This document shows, in pieces, positions 19,012 to 27,087 of a stretch of 64,000 nucleotides of DNA. Both the position numbers and the translations under genes were made by a program. The DNA lies in contig CATQHS010000001.1 of assembly GCA_958296055.1 (NCBI GenBank), forward strand, positions 1,004,277 to 1,068,276, written 5' to 3'. The notes beneath the pieces were generated by a model. The model saw only the letters and a program-made list of their open reading frames with translations, was not told the origin of the DNA and searched no databases. Positions within the stretch are counted from its first letter, which is position 1. Every line of letters starts with the position of its first letter. The DNA is from an uncultured Acidimicrobiales bacterium. Its GTDB lineage: Bacteria > Actinomycetota > Acidimicrobiia > Acidimicrobiales > Aldehydirespiratoraceae.

Positions 19012-19257
19012 ATGATACAAAATCACCACCCGAAGAAGGGGATCAGGGCTGCGATCAAAGAGTTAGAAGCCGCAGGGTGGCGCGTTGAGCAAAGCCGAGG
19101 CCATGCTTGGGGTGTGGCCTATTGTCCAGCAGCAAGCCGCAAAGGGTGCAAAGTGACCATCTACTCGACACCCCGCGATCAATACGCACACGCCCAATCG
19201 ATCCGGCGCGCACTCAGAAGATGCCCGCCGGAACACAAGACACAGGAGATGCGCTGA
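19012..19257 (+). CDS. Small HicA-like toxin candidate
   Basis: About 81 residues: IKELEAAGWRVEQSRGHAWGV then CKVTIYSTPRDQYAHAQSIRRAL. The pattern of a short helix, GW.V, a histidine and a beta-strand resembles HicA-type double-stranded-RNA-binding mRNA interferases (inference). The downstream gene overlaps its stop by one base (TGATG), a usual arrangement for toxin-antitoxin pairs. It appears to be expressed from a leaderless promoter and sits alone between GC-rich metabolic genes. Confidence 0.6.
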   Translation: MIQNHHPKKGIRAAIKELEAAGWRVEQSRGHAWGVAYCPAASRKGCKVTIYSTPRDQYAHAQSIRRALRRCPPEHKTQEMR

Positions 19258-19685
19258 TGCCTATTTTCAAATTCACGGTAATAGCGGTGGGGGCAGACCT
19301 GCAGGCCGACGAGAACCTAAAGACGTTGCTCGACGCGGGCTGCGACGACGCCACGGTCGGCCGAGTCGACGACCTCCAGTATCTCGATTTCTACCGGGAG
19401 GCCGCCAGCTTCGGAGAGGCGGTCCTGTCCGCCGTGAACGCCGTCGAGAAAGTCGACGGCGTCAATGTGATCGACGTGAACACGGACGGCGCCGTCAGTC
19501 CGCCGCCGGTGGCATCTGACCCGGCGCAGGCAGCTCTCAACGGGTTGTTGGCATTCCGTTTGCACTCCGCCGGGCTCAACCTCGACCTCCAGCGCTGCCT
19601 GATCGACATGGGGCGCCGCCCGACGGACGGCGTTCGGCGCTGGGCGGCGCAGAACCCCGGCCACGCTCACGCCGCGACTGGCTGA
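19257..19685 (+). CDS. Antitoxin-like partner protein
   Basis: About 142 residues from the ATG at 19257, with AGGAG eight bases upstream; the longer track ORF overlaps the preceding gene. The first ~75 residues (FTVIAVGADLQ, AGCDDATVGRVDDLQYLDF, EAVLSAVNAVEKV) resemble a family of small proteins that pair with HicA-like genes and usually end in an HTH. Here the second half shows no clear HTH (LNGLLAFRLHSAGLNLDLQRCL), so the DNA-binding part may be replaced or lost. It is probably co-transcribed with the small gene upstream. Confidence 0.6.
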   Translation: MPIFKFTVIAVGADLQADENLKTLLDAGCDDATVGRVDDLQYLDFYREAASFGEAVLSAVNAVEKVDGVNVIDVNTDGAVSPPPVASDPAQAALNGLLAFRLHSAGLNLDLQRCLIDMGRRPTDGVRRWAAQNPGHAHAATG

Positions 19686-19687
19686 GA

Positions 19688-20599
19688 TCATCGGGTGGGC
19701 GTCACATAAAGCTCGTAGTCGCCGTCGCGCTCGCTGGTGAACAGGATGAGGGACCCGTCCGGCGACCAGACCGCGTAGAAGTCCTCGTGGTCGTTATCGG
19801 TCAACTGCTGCACATCTGAGCCGTCGGCGTCCATGGCGTAAACCTCGAAGTCGCCGTCGCGCTCGCTGGTGAACAGGATACGGGACCCGTCCGGCGACCA
19901 ACTGACGCTGCCGATCCAGTCGCCGTGGCCGCTGTCGGTCAACTGCTGCACATCTGAGCCGTCGGCGTTCATCACGAAAACGTCTCTGTTGCCGGGACCG
20001 TACTGGTAGCCGGCGAAGAGAATGCGGGCGCCGTCCGGCGACCAGACGGGGATCAGGTCGTCGTGGCCGTTGTCGGTCAACTGCTGCGTGTTCGAGCCGT
20101 CGGCGTCCATGACGTGGATCTCAAAGTCGCCGTCGCCGTCATTGGCAAAGAGGATGCGGGCGCCGTCGGGCGACCAGCCCGCATCCCAGTCGTTGGAGTC
20201 GTTGTCGGTCAACTGCTGCACATCAGAGCCGTCGGCGGCGGCGACATACACCTCGAAATCGCCGCCACGGTCGCTGGTGAACAGGATGCGGGCACCGTCG
20301 GGCGACCATCCCGCGCCGACTACCCAGTCGAGGTAATCGTTGTCGGTCAACTGCCGCACATCGGAACCGTCGGCGTCGGCGACATAGACCTCGAAATCGC
20401 CGTCATGGTCGCTGGCGAAGAGGATGCGGGCGCCGTCGGGCGACCATCCCGCGTTGCTCCAGCCTTCGTAGCCGCCGTCGGTCAACCGCTGCGCCTCCAC
20501 ATCGATCGAGTCGGAGCCTCCGCCGCATGCACCGGCAGCGATCGCCAGCACCCCCAACGCCAGAGCGCACCTCGCCGGACGATCGACCAGCGGTTTCAT
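19688..20599 (-). CDS. TolB-like beta-propeller lipoprotein
   Basis: About 303 residues. The signal peptide ends in a lipobox (IAAGAC). Six to seven PD40/WD40-like blades repeat the pattern WSPDGARILF...DGDFEVYVADADGSDVQQLTDN. Such propellers are usually extracellular or periplasmic binding modules; no enzyme domain is present. The ATG overlaps the stop of the small upstream gene by one base (TGATG), so they form an operon. It is a GC-rich cousin of the larger propeller at 27-28.9 kb. Confidence 0.85.
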   Translation of the reverse strand: MKPLVDRPARCALALGVLAIAAGACGGGSDSIDVEAQRLTDGGYEGWSNAGWSPDGARILFASDHDGDFEVYVADADGSDVRQLTDNDYLDWVVGAGWSPDGARILFTSDRGGDFEVYVAAADGSDVQQLTDNDSNDWDAGWSPDGARILFANDGDGDFEIHVMDADGSNTQQLTDNGHDDLIPVWSPDGARILFAGYQYGPGNRDVFVMNADGSDVQQLTDSGHGDWIGSVSWSPDGSRILFTSERDGDFEVYAMDADGSDVQQLTDNDHEDFYAVWSPDGSLILFTSERDGDYELYVTPTR

Positions 20600-20874
20600 C
20601 AGGTGCCGGACTGTGAATCCCCGGCCGGGTCGGCGCGGGCGATCACGGTGACGGCTTTGCGGCCGAGGCCCGACGCTTCGGCCACTTGCCGCAGCGACGC
20701 CCCGACACGGCAGGCGAATCTGATCATGTCGTCGCGGATCGCAACCTCGTGAGTCGCCCGCTCGGAGGACAGCCCGACTACCGCCAGCGCCGCGCCAACC
20801 TCGCCGTCAGCCGAGCCTCGGTACTTAGCCATCGACGACTCAGCCGCCATTACTCGGTCTTCGGAGTAGCTCAT
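20599..20874 (-). CDS. Small HTH-like protein
   Basis: About 91 residues from the ATG at 20874, which has AGGAGG just upstream; the longer track ORF has no such site. The C-terminal part, RVGASLRQVAEASGLGRKAVTVIARAD, reads like a helix-turn-helix of resolvase or Xre type. The N-terminal half is unremarkable. It may regulate the propeller lipoprotein gene that follows with a one-base overlap, but that is inference. Confidence 0.55.
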   Translation of the reverse strand: MSYSEDRVMAAESSMAKYRGSADGEVGAALAVVGLSSERATHEVAIRDDMIRFACRVGASLRQVAEASGLGRKAVTVIARADPAGDSQSGT

Positions 20875-20948
20875 CTTCCCTCCTCCCGCAGAAGCGTTGC
20901 GAGCTTGTCTCGAATGCTCATGAGCGTGGCCACCCCAGGATATAAGCG

Positions 20949-21656
20949 TCACTCTTCGACGGTTTCTACGAGGCGGCGCATGGCTTGGCGGTTGCGTTGG
21001 AACTGCTCGGGGTCGGCCGTCTCCAGATCCTCGAAGGAGGCGGGGTCGAGGTCGGCGGTTCGGCCGTTCTCGTCGCCCGCAGCGGCCACCGACACCACGT
21101 GGTTGGGGGTCATGGTTGAGGGGTCGGGCTCGACCGTGCTCACCACGGCCAAGCCGGTGGCCAGATGCAGTTCCATGCACTGGTAGGGGTCGGCCAGCCC
21201 GGCGGCCGGGTCGCCCCGCTCGTGCAGCACCGCCCAGGCCCGGCCAGCCCGGCGGGCGGCGGCGACGGCCTCCCGGCGGCGGCTCTCGGACCGCTCGGCC
21301 AGCAGCTCCCGGCGGCGCAGGGCAAACCCGGCCCCGGCCGCCTCGGTCTCCCCTACCAATGAGCCGGCCGATGAACCGGGCCGGGGGCCGCTGGCCCTCT
21401 TCGCTTCGGACATCAGCTCGGACCGGCGGTCCCAGCGCTCGGCCAGCTCGTCGAGGGTGGCTACGCCGGCCAGTTCGTCGGCCACCGCCCGCACCAGCTT
21501 CACCGCCTCCATGTAAGCGTCGGCGTCCACGGTGGCCAGCGGGTACAGGCGCCGCTCGCCCTCGGCCCAGTAGGCGGCCAGCACCTCGGTGGGGTCGTGC
21601 TCGCTCCCGGCGGGGTCGTCGCTCACGCCGAAGGGTCCTTCGGCTGAGGCTGCCAT
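20949..21656 (-). CDS. Hypothetical protein, Glu/Arg-rich
   Basis: About 235 residues from the ATG at 21656, chosen because TATAGT lies exactly six bases upstream; an earlier ATG at 21704 is the alternative. Not recognised. It is rich in Ala, Glu and Arg, with a predicted helical centre (FALRRRELLAERSESRRREAVAAARRAGRAW) and an acidic end. It follows an HNH gene on the same strand and overlaps its end only if the longer start is used. Confidence 0.55.
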   Translation of the reverse strand: MAASAEGPFGVSDDPAGSEHDPTEVLAAYWAEGERRLYPLATVDADAYMEAVKLVRAVADELAGVATLDELAERWDRRSELMSEAKRASGPRPGSSAGSLVGETEAAGAGFALRRRELLAERSESRRREAVAAARRAGRAWAVLHERGDPAAGLADPYQCMELHLATGLAVVSTVEPDPSTMTPNHVVSVAAAGDENGRTADLDPASFEDLETADPEQFQRNRQAMRRLVETVEE

Positions 21657-21668
21657 CGCCTCACTATA
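21657..21668 (-). promoter_or_regulatory. Leaderless-type -10 box
   Basis: On the minus strand TATAGT (21668-21663) plus six bases precedes ATG at 21656, matching the geometry of the HNH promoters. Confidence 0.5.
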
Positions 21669-21700
21669 GGAACAGGCCTGTCGCCCCGGCCCCGGATTGG

Positions 21701-22984
21701 TCATGGCCCGGCTCGGATGCTCGCCAGCGACCCTGCTGAGGAGGTGTGGCCGTTGCAGTGGTCCGGGTCTCGGCCGACGGGTTTTCGGGCGGGGCGGGCA
21801 GCCCGCGGCTGCTCGGGGGTGCTGGTGGTCCATTGGCCGTCGGGTTGGCGGGCGAGGGTGAGGTTGTGCTGGTGGACGTGGTGGTGGTGTCGGTTGCAGA
21901 CCAGAGCGAGGTTGTCGATGTCGGTGGGGCCTGCGGCCGGGGATGTCCAGGCCACGATGTGGTGGGCGTGGCAGTAGCCGGGGCTGGCCGCGCACAGGAC
22001 GCAGCCGCGGTCTCGGGCTATAAGCATTCGCCATTGCTGGGGGGTGACGGTTCGGACCCGCCGGCCATGCCACAGGGGCAGCCCGTCGCGGGAGAACAAG
22101 GCCCCGAACAGTTCTGATTCGCAGGCCAAGCGTTCGAGTTCAGAGCGGGGGATGGGGCCGGTTCCGGGGATTTCGCAGCGGGCACCGGGGTCGGCGCCGG
22201 TGATGGCGTCGGTGTGGGCGATGACGAGGATCTGGTTGCGCAGGCTCAAGGGCTTGTCCCGGCCGGCGGGCCCTGCCGCGGGGGCGGGGGTTAGACCTAG
22301 GGCGGCAGCGAAGGCGTCGGCATTGCGCTGGTCCCAGGTGCGGACCTGGTCCGCTTTGGCGTCCCGGCCACCGTCGGCTTTGTACAGGCGGTTGGAGATG
22401 TCGTCGAAGACGGCCCGGGCCTGGGCGCCGGTGACGGGATCCAACCGGGTGCGGAAGTTGACCATGCCGTTGGCGTCGTCCCAGGTGCGGTGGCTGCGCA
22501 TAGCCCGCTGGCGACGGAACTTGGCTTCGCGGTCCTCCATCGCCTGGTGGCGGCTGGTCCAGTCGGCGACCTCGCGAGCGGCCAGATCGGCGGGCAGCGC
22601 CTTGGTCTTCTCCAGCAGCCCGATGTCGGTGTCCACGGTCTCAGCCGAGGTGGCCTCGGCGGCCCGCACCAAGGCGTCGGCGTGCTCGGCGGTGATGTCG
22701 CCCCCGGCTAAAGCACCGGCCACGGCGGGCATCTGGTCCAAGACCTGAGCCCGGCGGTGGCGGCGGCGGGCCTCGCGCTGGGAACAGCCACCCCCGTCGC
22801 GCATCAACTCGATGCCCGCCCCGGGGTCGAAGGTCCGATCCTCGGCTTTGACCAGCAGCCGAGCCTCCAAGGCGTCCAGCGCAGCCCGCACCCGCTTCAC
22901 CCCGGCCGCGGCGTCGCGCAGCTCGTCCAAGCCCATCCACGACAGGTCCAGAGCCCTCAATTCGGTGACGAACCGGTGGAACAT
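21701..22984 (-). CDS. DUF222/HNH endonuclease family protein, second copy
   Basis: About 427 residues from the ATG at 22984, which has AGGGGAG eight bases upstream; the track's GTG at 22993 is less likely. A DUF222 N-terminal region is followed by an HNH core: CVLCAASPGYCHAHHIVAW and NLALVCNRHHHHVHQHN. It is only distantly like the other two copies: it has a Shine-Dalgarno leader rather than a leaderless promoter and lacks their PALF tail. Its exact cellular role is unknown. Confidence 0.85.
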   Translation of the reverse strand: MFHRFVTELRALDLSWMGLDELRDAAAGVKRVRAALDALEARLLVKAEDRTFDPGAGIELMRDGGGCSQREARRRHRRAQVLDQMPAVAGALAGGDITAEHADALVRAAEATSAETVDTDIGLLEKTKALPADLAAREVADWTSRHQAMEDREAKFRRQRAMRSHRTWDDANGMVNFRTRLDPVTGAQARAVFDDISNRLYKADGGRDAKADQVRTWDQRNADAFAAALGLTPAPAAGPAGRDKPLSLRNQILVIAHTDAITGADPGARCEIPGTGPIPRSELERLACESELFGALFSRDGLPLWHGRRVRTVTPQQWRMLIARDRGCVLCAASPGYCHAHHIVAWTSPAAGPTDIDNLALVCNRHHHHVHQHNLTLARQPDGQWTTSTPEQPRAARPARKPVGRDPDHCNGHTSSAGSLASIRAGP

Positions 22985-23126
22985 GACTCTCACTCCCCTA
23001 CAACGAACAACAATGACAAGGTATCAGGACCCTGTGACAGTCGCAACACCAGTTCGCAAAAACTCGGAAGTTCTTGCCTGTGGTCGAGAAGCCCGGCCGT
23101 CGGACCCGCCAAGACGCCGTTTCGTC

Positions 23127-23178
23127 TACTATAGGAAAAACCGATTCTGCTATCGGCGAGCCTCCGGGGCGGCTCGCC
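23127..23178 (+). promoter_or_regulatory. Promoter and hairpin leader of carbamate kinase operon
   Basis: TACTAT (23127-23132) is a plausible -10. The leader then contains two hairpins: CCGAT/ATCGG (23141-23145 with 23152-23156) and GGCGAGCC/GGCTCGCC (23155-23162 with 23171-23178, perfect 8 bp). They share two bases, so they cannot both form fully, which would suit attenuation. No known riboswitch was recognised. Confidence 0.4.
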
Positions 23179-23219
23179 CGGCCCTGACGAGATCGAAACC
23201 CCCCGAGGAGCGCAACCCT

Positions 23220-24218
23220 TTGGCCGGAATCGCAGTTCTCGCTCTCGGCGGCAACGCCCTCACCCGCCAGGACCAACGCGGCACCATGGAGGAGCAGTAC
23301 GCCAACGCGCTGGCCATGGCCCGCTCGGTGCGGTCGCTGATCCGCAAGGGCTGGGACATCGTCATCGTCCACGGCAACGGCCCCCAAGTCGGGAACCTGG
23401 CCATCCAGCACGAGGAGTCGGCCGACCTGGTGCCGGCCCTGCCCCTGTTCACCCTGGGGGCCATGACCCAGGGGGCGCTGGGCAGTCTCATCTGCCTGGC
23501 CCTCCACGAGGTGTGCCGCCAGGAGATACCGGGGGCGGTGTCCGTCGTCACCCACGTCGAGATCGACCCCGCCGACCCGGCCCTGCTGGCGCCGACCAAG
23601 CCGATCGGCCCCTTCTTCAGCCGCTCCGAGGCGGCCAGCCTGGAAGCCCGGCGGGGATGGGCCATGACCGAGGACTCCGGGCGGGGGTACCGGCGGGTGG
23701 TGCCGTCTCCCCGCCCGATGGTGCCCATCGAGGCCGACGCCATCTCCACCCTGGCCGCCACCGGGTACGTGGTGGTGGCCGGCGGCGGGGGCGGCATCCC
23801 GGTGGCCCGCTCCGGCGACGGCGCCTACCAGGGCGTGGACGCGGTGATCGACAAGGACTTCGCGGCCGAGCGCATCGCCCACTCGGTGGGGGCCCAGGCC
23901 CTGGTGATGGTCACCGGGGTGCCCGCGGTGCGGATCGACTTCGGCACCCCCGCGGAGCGGTCGGTGGCGGAGATGACCGCGGCCGAGGCCCGCCGCCACT
24001 TGGCCGACGGCCAGTTCCCGCCGGGCAGCATGGGTCCCAAGGTGTGGGCCGCGGTGGAGTTCGTGGAGGAGCCGGGGGCGGCGCCGGGCCGGCTGGCGGC
24101 CATAACCACCCCCGAGCTGGTCTACGCCACCCTCGACGAGCCGGCCGGGGTGATCGAGGGCCCCGGCGGCACCCGCATCGTCGCTGACCCGGTGCCGGTG
24201 CCGGCCCTGGTCCCGTGA
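23220..24218 (+). CDS. arcC: Carbamate kinase
   Basis: About 332 residues from a TTG at 23220, with GAGGAG nine bases upstream. Amino acid kinase fold with carbamate kinase signatures: VLALGGNALTR, VIVHGNGPQVGNLAIQHEES, PTKPIGPFF, VVAGGGGGIPVAR, VDAVIDKDFAAERIA and PPGSMGPKVWAAVEFV. It moves phosphate between ATP and carbamate, usually making ATP from carbamoyl phosphate. No arginine deiminase or ornithine carbamoyltransferase is nearby; the neighbour is FdrA, as in allantoin/oxamate-type carbamoyl pathways. It is the first gene of a three-gene operon. Confidence 0.93.
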   Translation: MAGIAVLALGGNALTRQDQRGTMEEQYANALAMARSVRSLIRKGWDIVIVHGNGPQVGNLAIQHEESADLVPALPLFTLGAMTQGALGSLICLALHEVCRQEIPGAVSVVTHVEIDPADPALLAPTKPIGPFFSRSEAASLEARRGWAMTEDSGRGYRRVVPSPRPMVPIEADAISTLAATGYVVVAGGGGGIPVARSGDGAYQGVDAVIDKDFAAERIAHSVGAQALVMVTGVPAVRIDFGTPAERSVAEMTAAEARRHLADGQFPPGSMGPKVWAAVEFVEEPGAAPGRLAAITTPELVYATLDEPAGVIEGPGGTRIVADPVPVPALVP

Positions 24219-24282
24219 TCGCCAAGGCCCATGACGAGCGCCAGCCCGTGACCGGCCCAGGCGCCGCTCCCGCCGCGGTCCC

Positions 24283-25851
24283 ATGACCGGCTTCGCCAAG
24301 GCGGAGGTGATCGCCGACTCCTACGCCGACAGCGTCCGGCTGCTGGAGGCCACCCGGGCCATGCTGGAGGCCGACGGCGTCGACTGGGCCTGGGCGGCGA
24401 TGGCTACCCCGGCCAACCTGGAGACCCTGGCCTCAGAGGGCTTCGCCGACGGAGGCGATGGGCTCGACGGCGCGGGCGTCAACGACCTGGTGCTGGCCTT
24501 GCGGGCCGCCGACGACCGGGCTGCCGTCGCCGCCCTGGAAGCGGGCCGATGGGTCCTGTTCGAGCCGGCCGCCCAGACCTGGGTCGACACCGAGGGGGCG
24601 CCCCGGCCCCAGGATCTGGACGAGGCCCTGGCCGCAGGCCCGAAGGCCAACGTCGCCATAGTCTCGGTGCCCGGCGAATACGCCGCCCTCGAAACCCAGA
24701 AGGCCCTGACCCGGGGCCTCGACGTGCTGCTGTTCAGCGACAACGTACCGGTGGCCGACGAGATCGCCCTGAAGGCCCGGGCCGCCTCGATGGGCAGGCT
24801 GGTGATGGGGCCGGGAGCCGGCACTGCCGCGCTGGCCGGGGTGGGGCTGGGGTTCTCCAACCGGGTGGCGGCCGGGCCGGTGGGGGTGGTGGCCGCGGCC
24901 GGCACCGGGGCCCAGGAGGCGATGACCCTGCTCCACCGGTGGGGGTCGGGGGTGTCGCACGTGATCGGGGTGGGCGGCCGGGACCTGTCGGCCGAGGTCG
25001 GCGGGCTGATGACCGGCGCGGCCATCGGCGCCTTCGCTGAGCACGATGCCACCGAGCTGGTGCTGTTGGTGTCCAAGCCCCCAGCCCCGGAGGTGGTGGA
25101 GAAGCTGCTGGGCGCCGAGCCGGCCAAGCCGCTCGTGGCGGCCCTGATCGGGCTGGACGAGCCGGTGTCCGTGGCCGCGGGCGTGACCGTGTGCAACACC
25201 CTGGAGCAGGGGGCGGCCGAGGCCCTGGGGAGGCTGGGCCTGCCCCGGCCCGACCCGGTGGGCGGCACCGACGCCGAGATCGCCCGGCTGATCACCGGCC
25301 TCGACCCGGAGCGGCGGCGGCTGGTGGGGCTGTTCAGCGGGGGGACGCTGTGTTATGAGGCCATGACCATCGCCAGCCGCCACATCGGGCCCATTCACTC
25401 CAACACCCCGCTGCGGGCGGACTGGGGCCTGCCCGGCCCGCCCGGCGCCCACGTCTGCCTGGACTTGGGCGAGGAGGAGTACACCCGGGGCCGGCCTCAT
25501 CCCATGATCGACCCTCTGGCCCGGGCGGAGCTGCTGGCCGAGCAGGCGTCGGACCCGGCGGTGGCCGCGGTGCTGTTGGACGTGGTGCTCGGCGACGGTT
25601 CCCACCCCGACCCGGCCGGGGAGCTGGCCCCGGTGGCGGCCGAGGTGGCCGCGTCGGGGGCGGCGGTGGTGGCCTACGTGCTGGGCGCCGACCGGGACCC
25701 GCAGGGCTTCGACGCCCAGCGCCGGATTCTGCGGGAGGCTGGGTGCGTGGTGGCCGAGACCGGGGCCAGGGCGGCCCTGGCCGCGGCCGCGTTGGTCAAC
25801 CGGGACCCGGCCCTGGTCCACGAAGAGCTGACCGTGACGCTAACCGCGTGA
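24283..25851 (+). CDS. fdrA: FdrA family protein (acyl-CoA synthetase-like)
   Basis: About 522 residues. It resembles FdrA, with two succinyl-CoA-synthetase-like regions: AIVSVPGEYAALETQKAL, NVPVADEIALKARAA, GPGAGTAALAGVGLGFSN, VGVVAAAGTGAQEAM and later LFSGGTLCYEAM. In E. coli fdrA sits with DUF1116 genes and a carbamate kinase in allantoin use, as oxamate carbamoyltransferase components. No DUF1116 partner is visible here. The glycosyltransferase GTG start overlaps its TGA. Confidence 0.85.
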   Translation: MTGFAKAEVIADSYADSVRLLEATRAMLEADGVDWAWAAMATPANLETLASEGFADGGDGLDGAGVNDLVLALRAADDRAAVAALEAGRWVLFEPAAQTWVDTEGAPRPQDLDEALAAGPKANVAIVSVPGEYAALETQKALTRGLDVLLFSDNVPVADEIALKARAASMGRLVMGPGAGTAALAGVGLGFSNRVAAGPVGVVAAAGTGAQEAMTLLHRWGSGVSHVIGVGGRDLSAEVGGLMTGAAIGAFAEHDATELVLLVSKPPAPEVVEKLLGAEPAKPLVAALIGLDEPVSVAAGVTVCNTLEQGAAEALGRLGLPRPDPVGGTDAEIARLITGLDPERRRLVGLFSGGTLCYEAMTIASRHIGPIHSNTPLRADWGLPGPPGAHVCLDLGEEEYTRGRPHPMIDPLARAELLAEQASDPAVAAVLLDVVLGDGSHPDPAGELAPVAAEVAASGAAVVAYVLGADRDPQGFDAQRRILREAGCVVAETGARAALAAAALVNRDPALVHEELTVTLTA

Positions 25852-27017
25852 CGGGGCCGCGGATCGCGCTGGCCACGTACTCGGTGAGGCCCCGGGGCGG
25901 GGCAGTGCATTCGGTGGAGCTGGCCGAGGCCCTGGCCGCCGAAGGGGCCGACGTGACCCTGGTGGCCCTAGGCGACCCGGCCAAGGGGTTCTTCCGCCCC
26001 GCTGAGGTGCCCGTGCGCATCGTCGAGGCCCCCGACACCGAGGGCACCACCCTCACCGAGCGGGTGTTCTCCCATGTGGACGCCTTGGCCGTAGGGCTGG
26101 CCGGGATGAGCGGCCGGTTCGACATCGTCCACGCCCAGGACTGCATATCGGCCCGGGCCGGCGCCCGGGTCCGCGACGGCGGCGCGGCCTTCTCGGTGGT
26201 CCGCACCGTGCATCACATCGACGACTTCACCACCCCGGCGTTGATCGAGTGCCAGGACGCGGCCATCGTCGAGCCCGACCGGGTGCTGGTGGTGAGCGAA
26301 CCGTGGCGGCGGCGGCTGCTCGACGAGTACGGGGTGGATGCGGCGGTAGTCCCCAACGGGGTGCGGGCCGAGCGATTCGCGGCTCCCGAGGCGGCGGCCC
26401 GGCGGGAAGAGCTGCGGGCCCGGATCGGGGCCGGGGACCGCCACCTGCACCTGACCGTGGGCGGGATCGAGCCCCGCAAAGGGTCGCGGTACCTGGTCGA
26501 GGCCTTGGGGATGTTGAAGGCCCGGCCGGGGCGGCCGTCGATGCTGGCCGTGGTGGGCGGCCATTCCTTCCAGGACTACCGCGGATACCGCGATGAGGTC
26601 CTCGGGTGCCTAGGGGGGCTGGGGCTGAGCCTGGGCGACGACATGGCGATGGTCGGCACCGTGGCCGACGAGGAGTTGCCCGGCTGGTTCCACGCCGCCG
26701 ACAGCTTCGTGTTCCCGTCGATCAACGAAGGCTGGGGCCTGGTGATCCTCGAAGCCCTAGCCGCGGGCCTGCCGGTAGTGGCCTCCGACATCGAGGTGTT
26801 TCAAGAGTTCCTGACCGACGGGGAAGACGCGGTGCTGACCGCCGCAGCCGACCCGGCCTCGCTGGCCCAAGGCATGGCCAGAGTGCGCGACGATTCCGAG
26901 TTAGCCAACCGGCTTCGGGCCAACGGACCGGCCACCGCCCGGCGCTACACCTGGTCCGCCGCCGCCCGCCGCCACTTGGAGATCTACTCCGAAGTCGCCG
27001 CCACATCAACCGGCTGA
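25848..27017 (+). CDS. Glycosyltransferase, MSMEG_0565 family (GT4-like)
   Basis: About 389 residues from a GTG overlapping the FdrA stop (GTGA). GT-B fold: PRGGAVHSVELAEALAAEGA at the N-terminus, HAQDCISARAG, VRTVHHIDDFTTPALIECQD, VVPNGVRAERF, and the donor site FVFPSINEGWGLVILEALAAGLPV. This pattern matches the glycosyltransferase of the MSMEG_0565-0572 nitrogen-starvation (Nit1C) cluster, whose GNAT and radical SAM members lie 7 kb upstream on the other strand. The acceptor is unknown. Pieces of its 3' end reappear at 28.95 and 29.7 kb. Confidence 0.85.
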   Translation: MTGPRIALATYSVRPRGGAVHSVELAEALAAEGADVTLVALGDPAKGFFRPAEVPVRIVEAPDTEGTTLTERVFSHVDALAVGLAGMSGRFDIVHAQDCISARAGARVRDGGAAFSVVRTVHHIDDFTTPALIECQDAAIVEPDRVLVVSEPWRRRLLDEYGVDAAVVPNGVRAERFAAPEAAARREELRARIGAGDRHLHLTVGGIEPRKGSRYLVEALGMLKARPGRPSMLAVVGGHSFQDYRGYRDEVLGCLGGLGLSLGDDMAMVGTVADEELPGWFHAADSFVFPSINEGWGLVILEALAAGLPVVASDIEVFQEFLTDGEDAVLTAAADPASLAQGMARVRDDSELANRLRANGPATARRYTWSAAARRHLEIYSEVAATSTG

Positions 27018-27087
27018 ACAACCCTCACATGACTGAAAGTGCAATGACAAACTAAGATTGATGGGGAATTTTTGGACGCAAGAAGAT

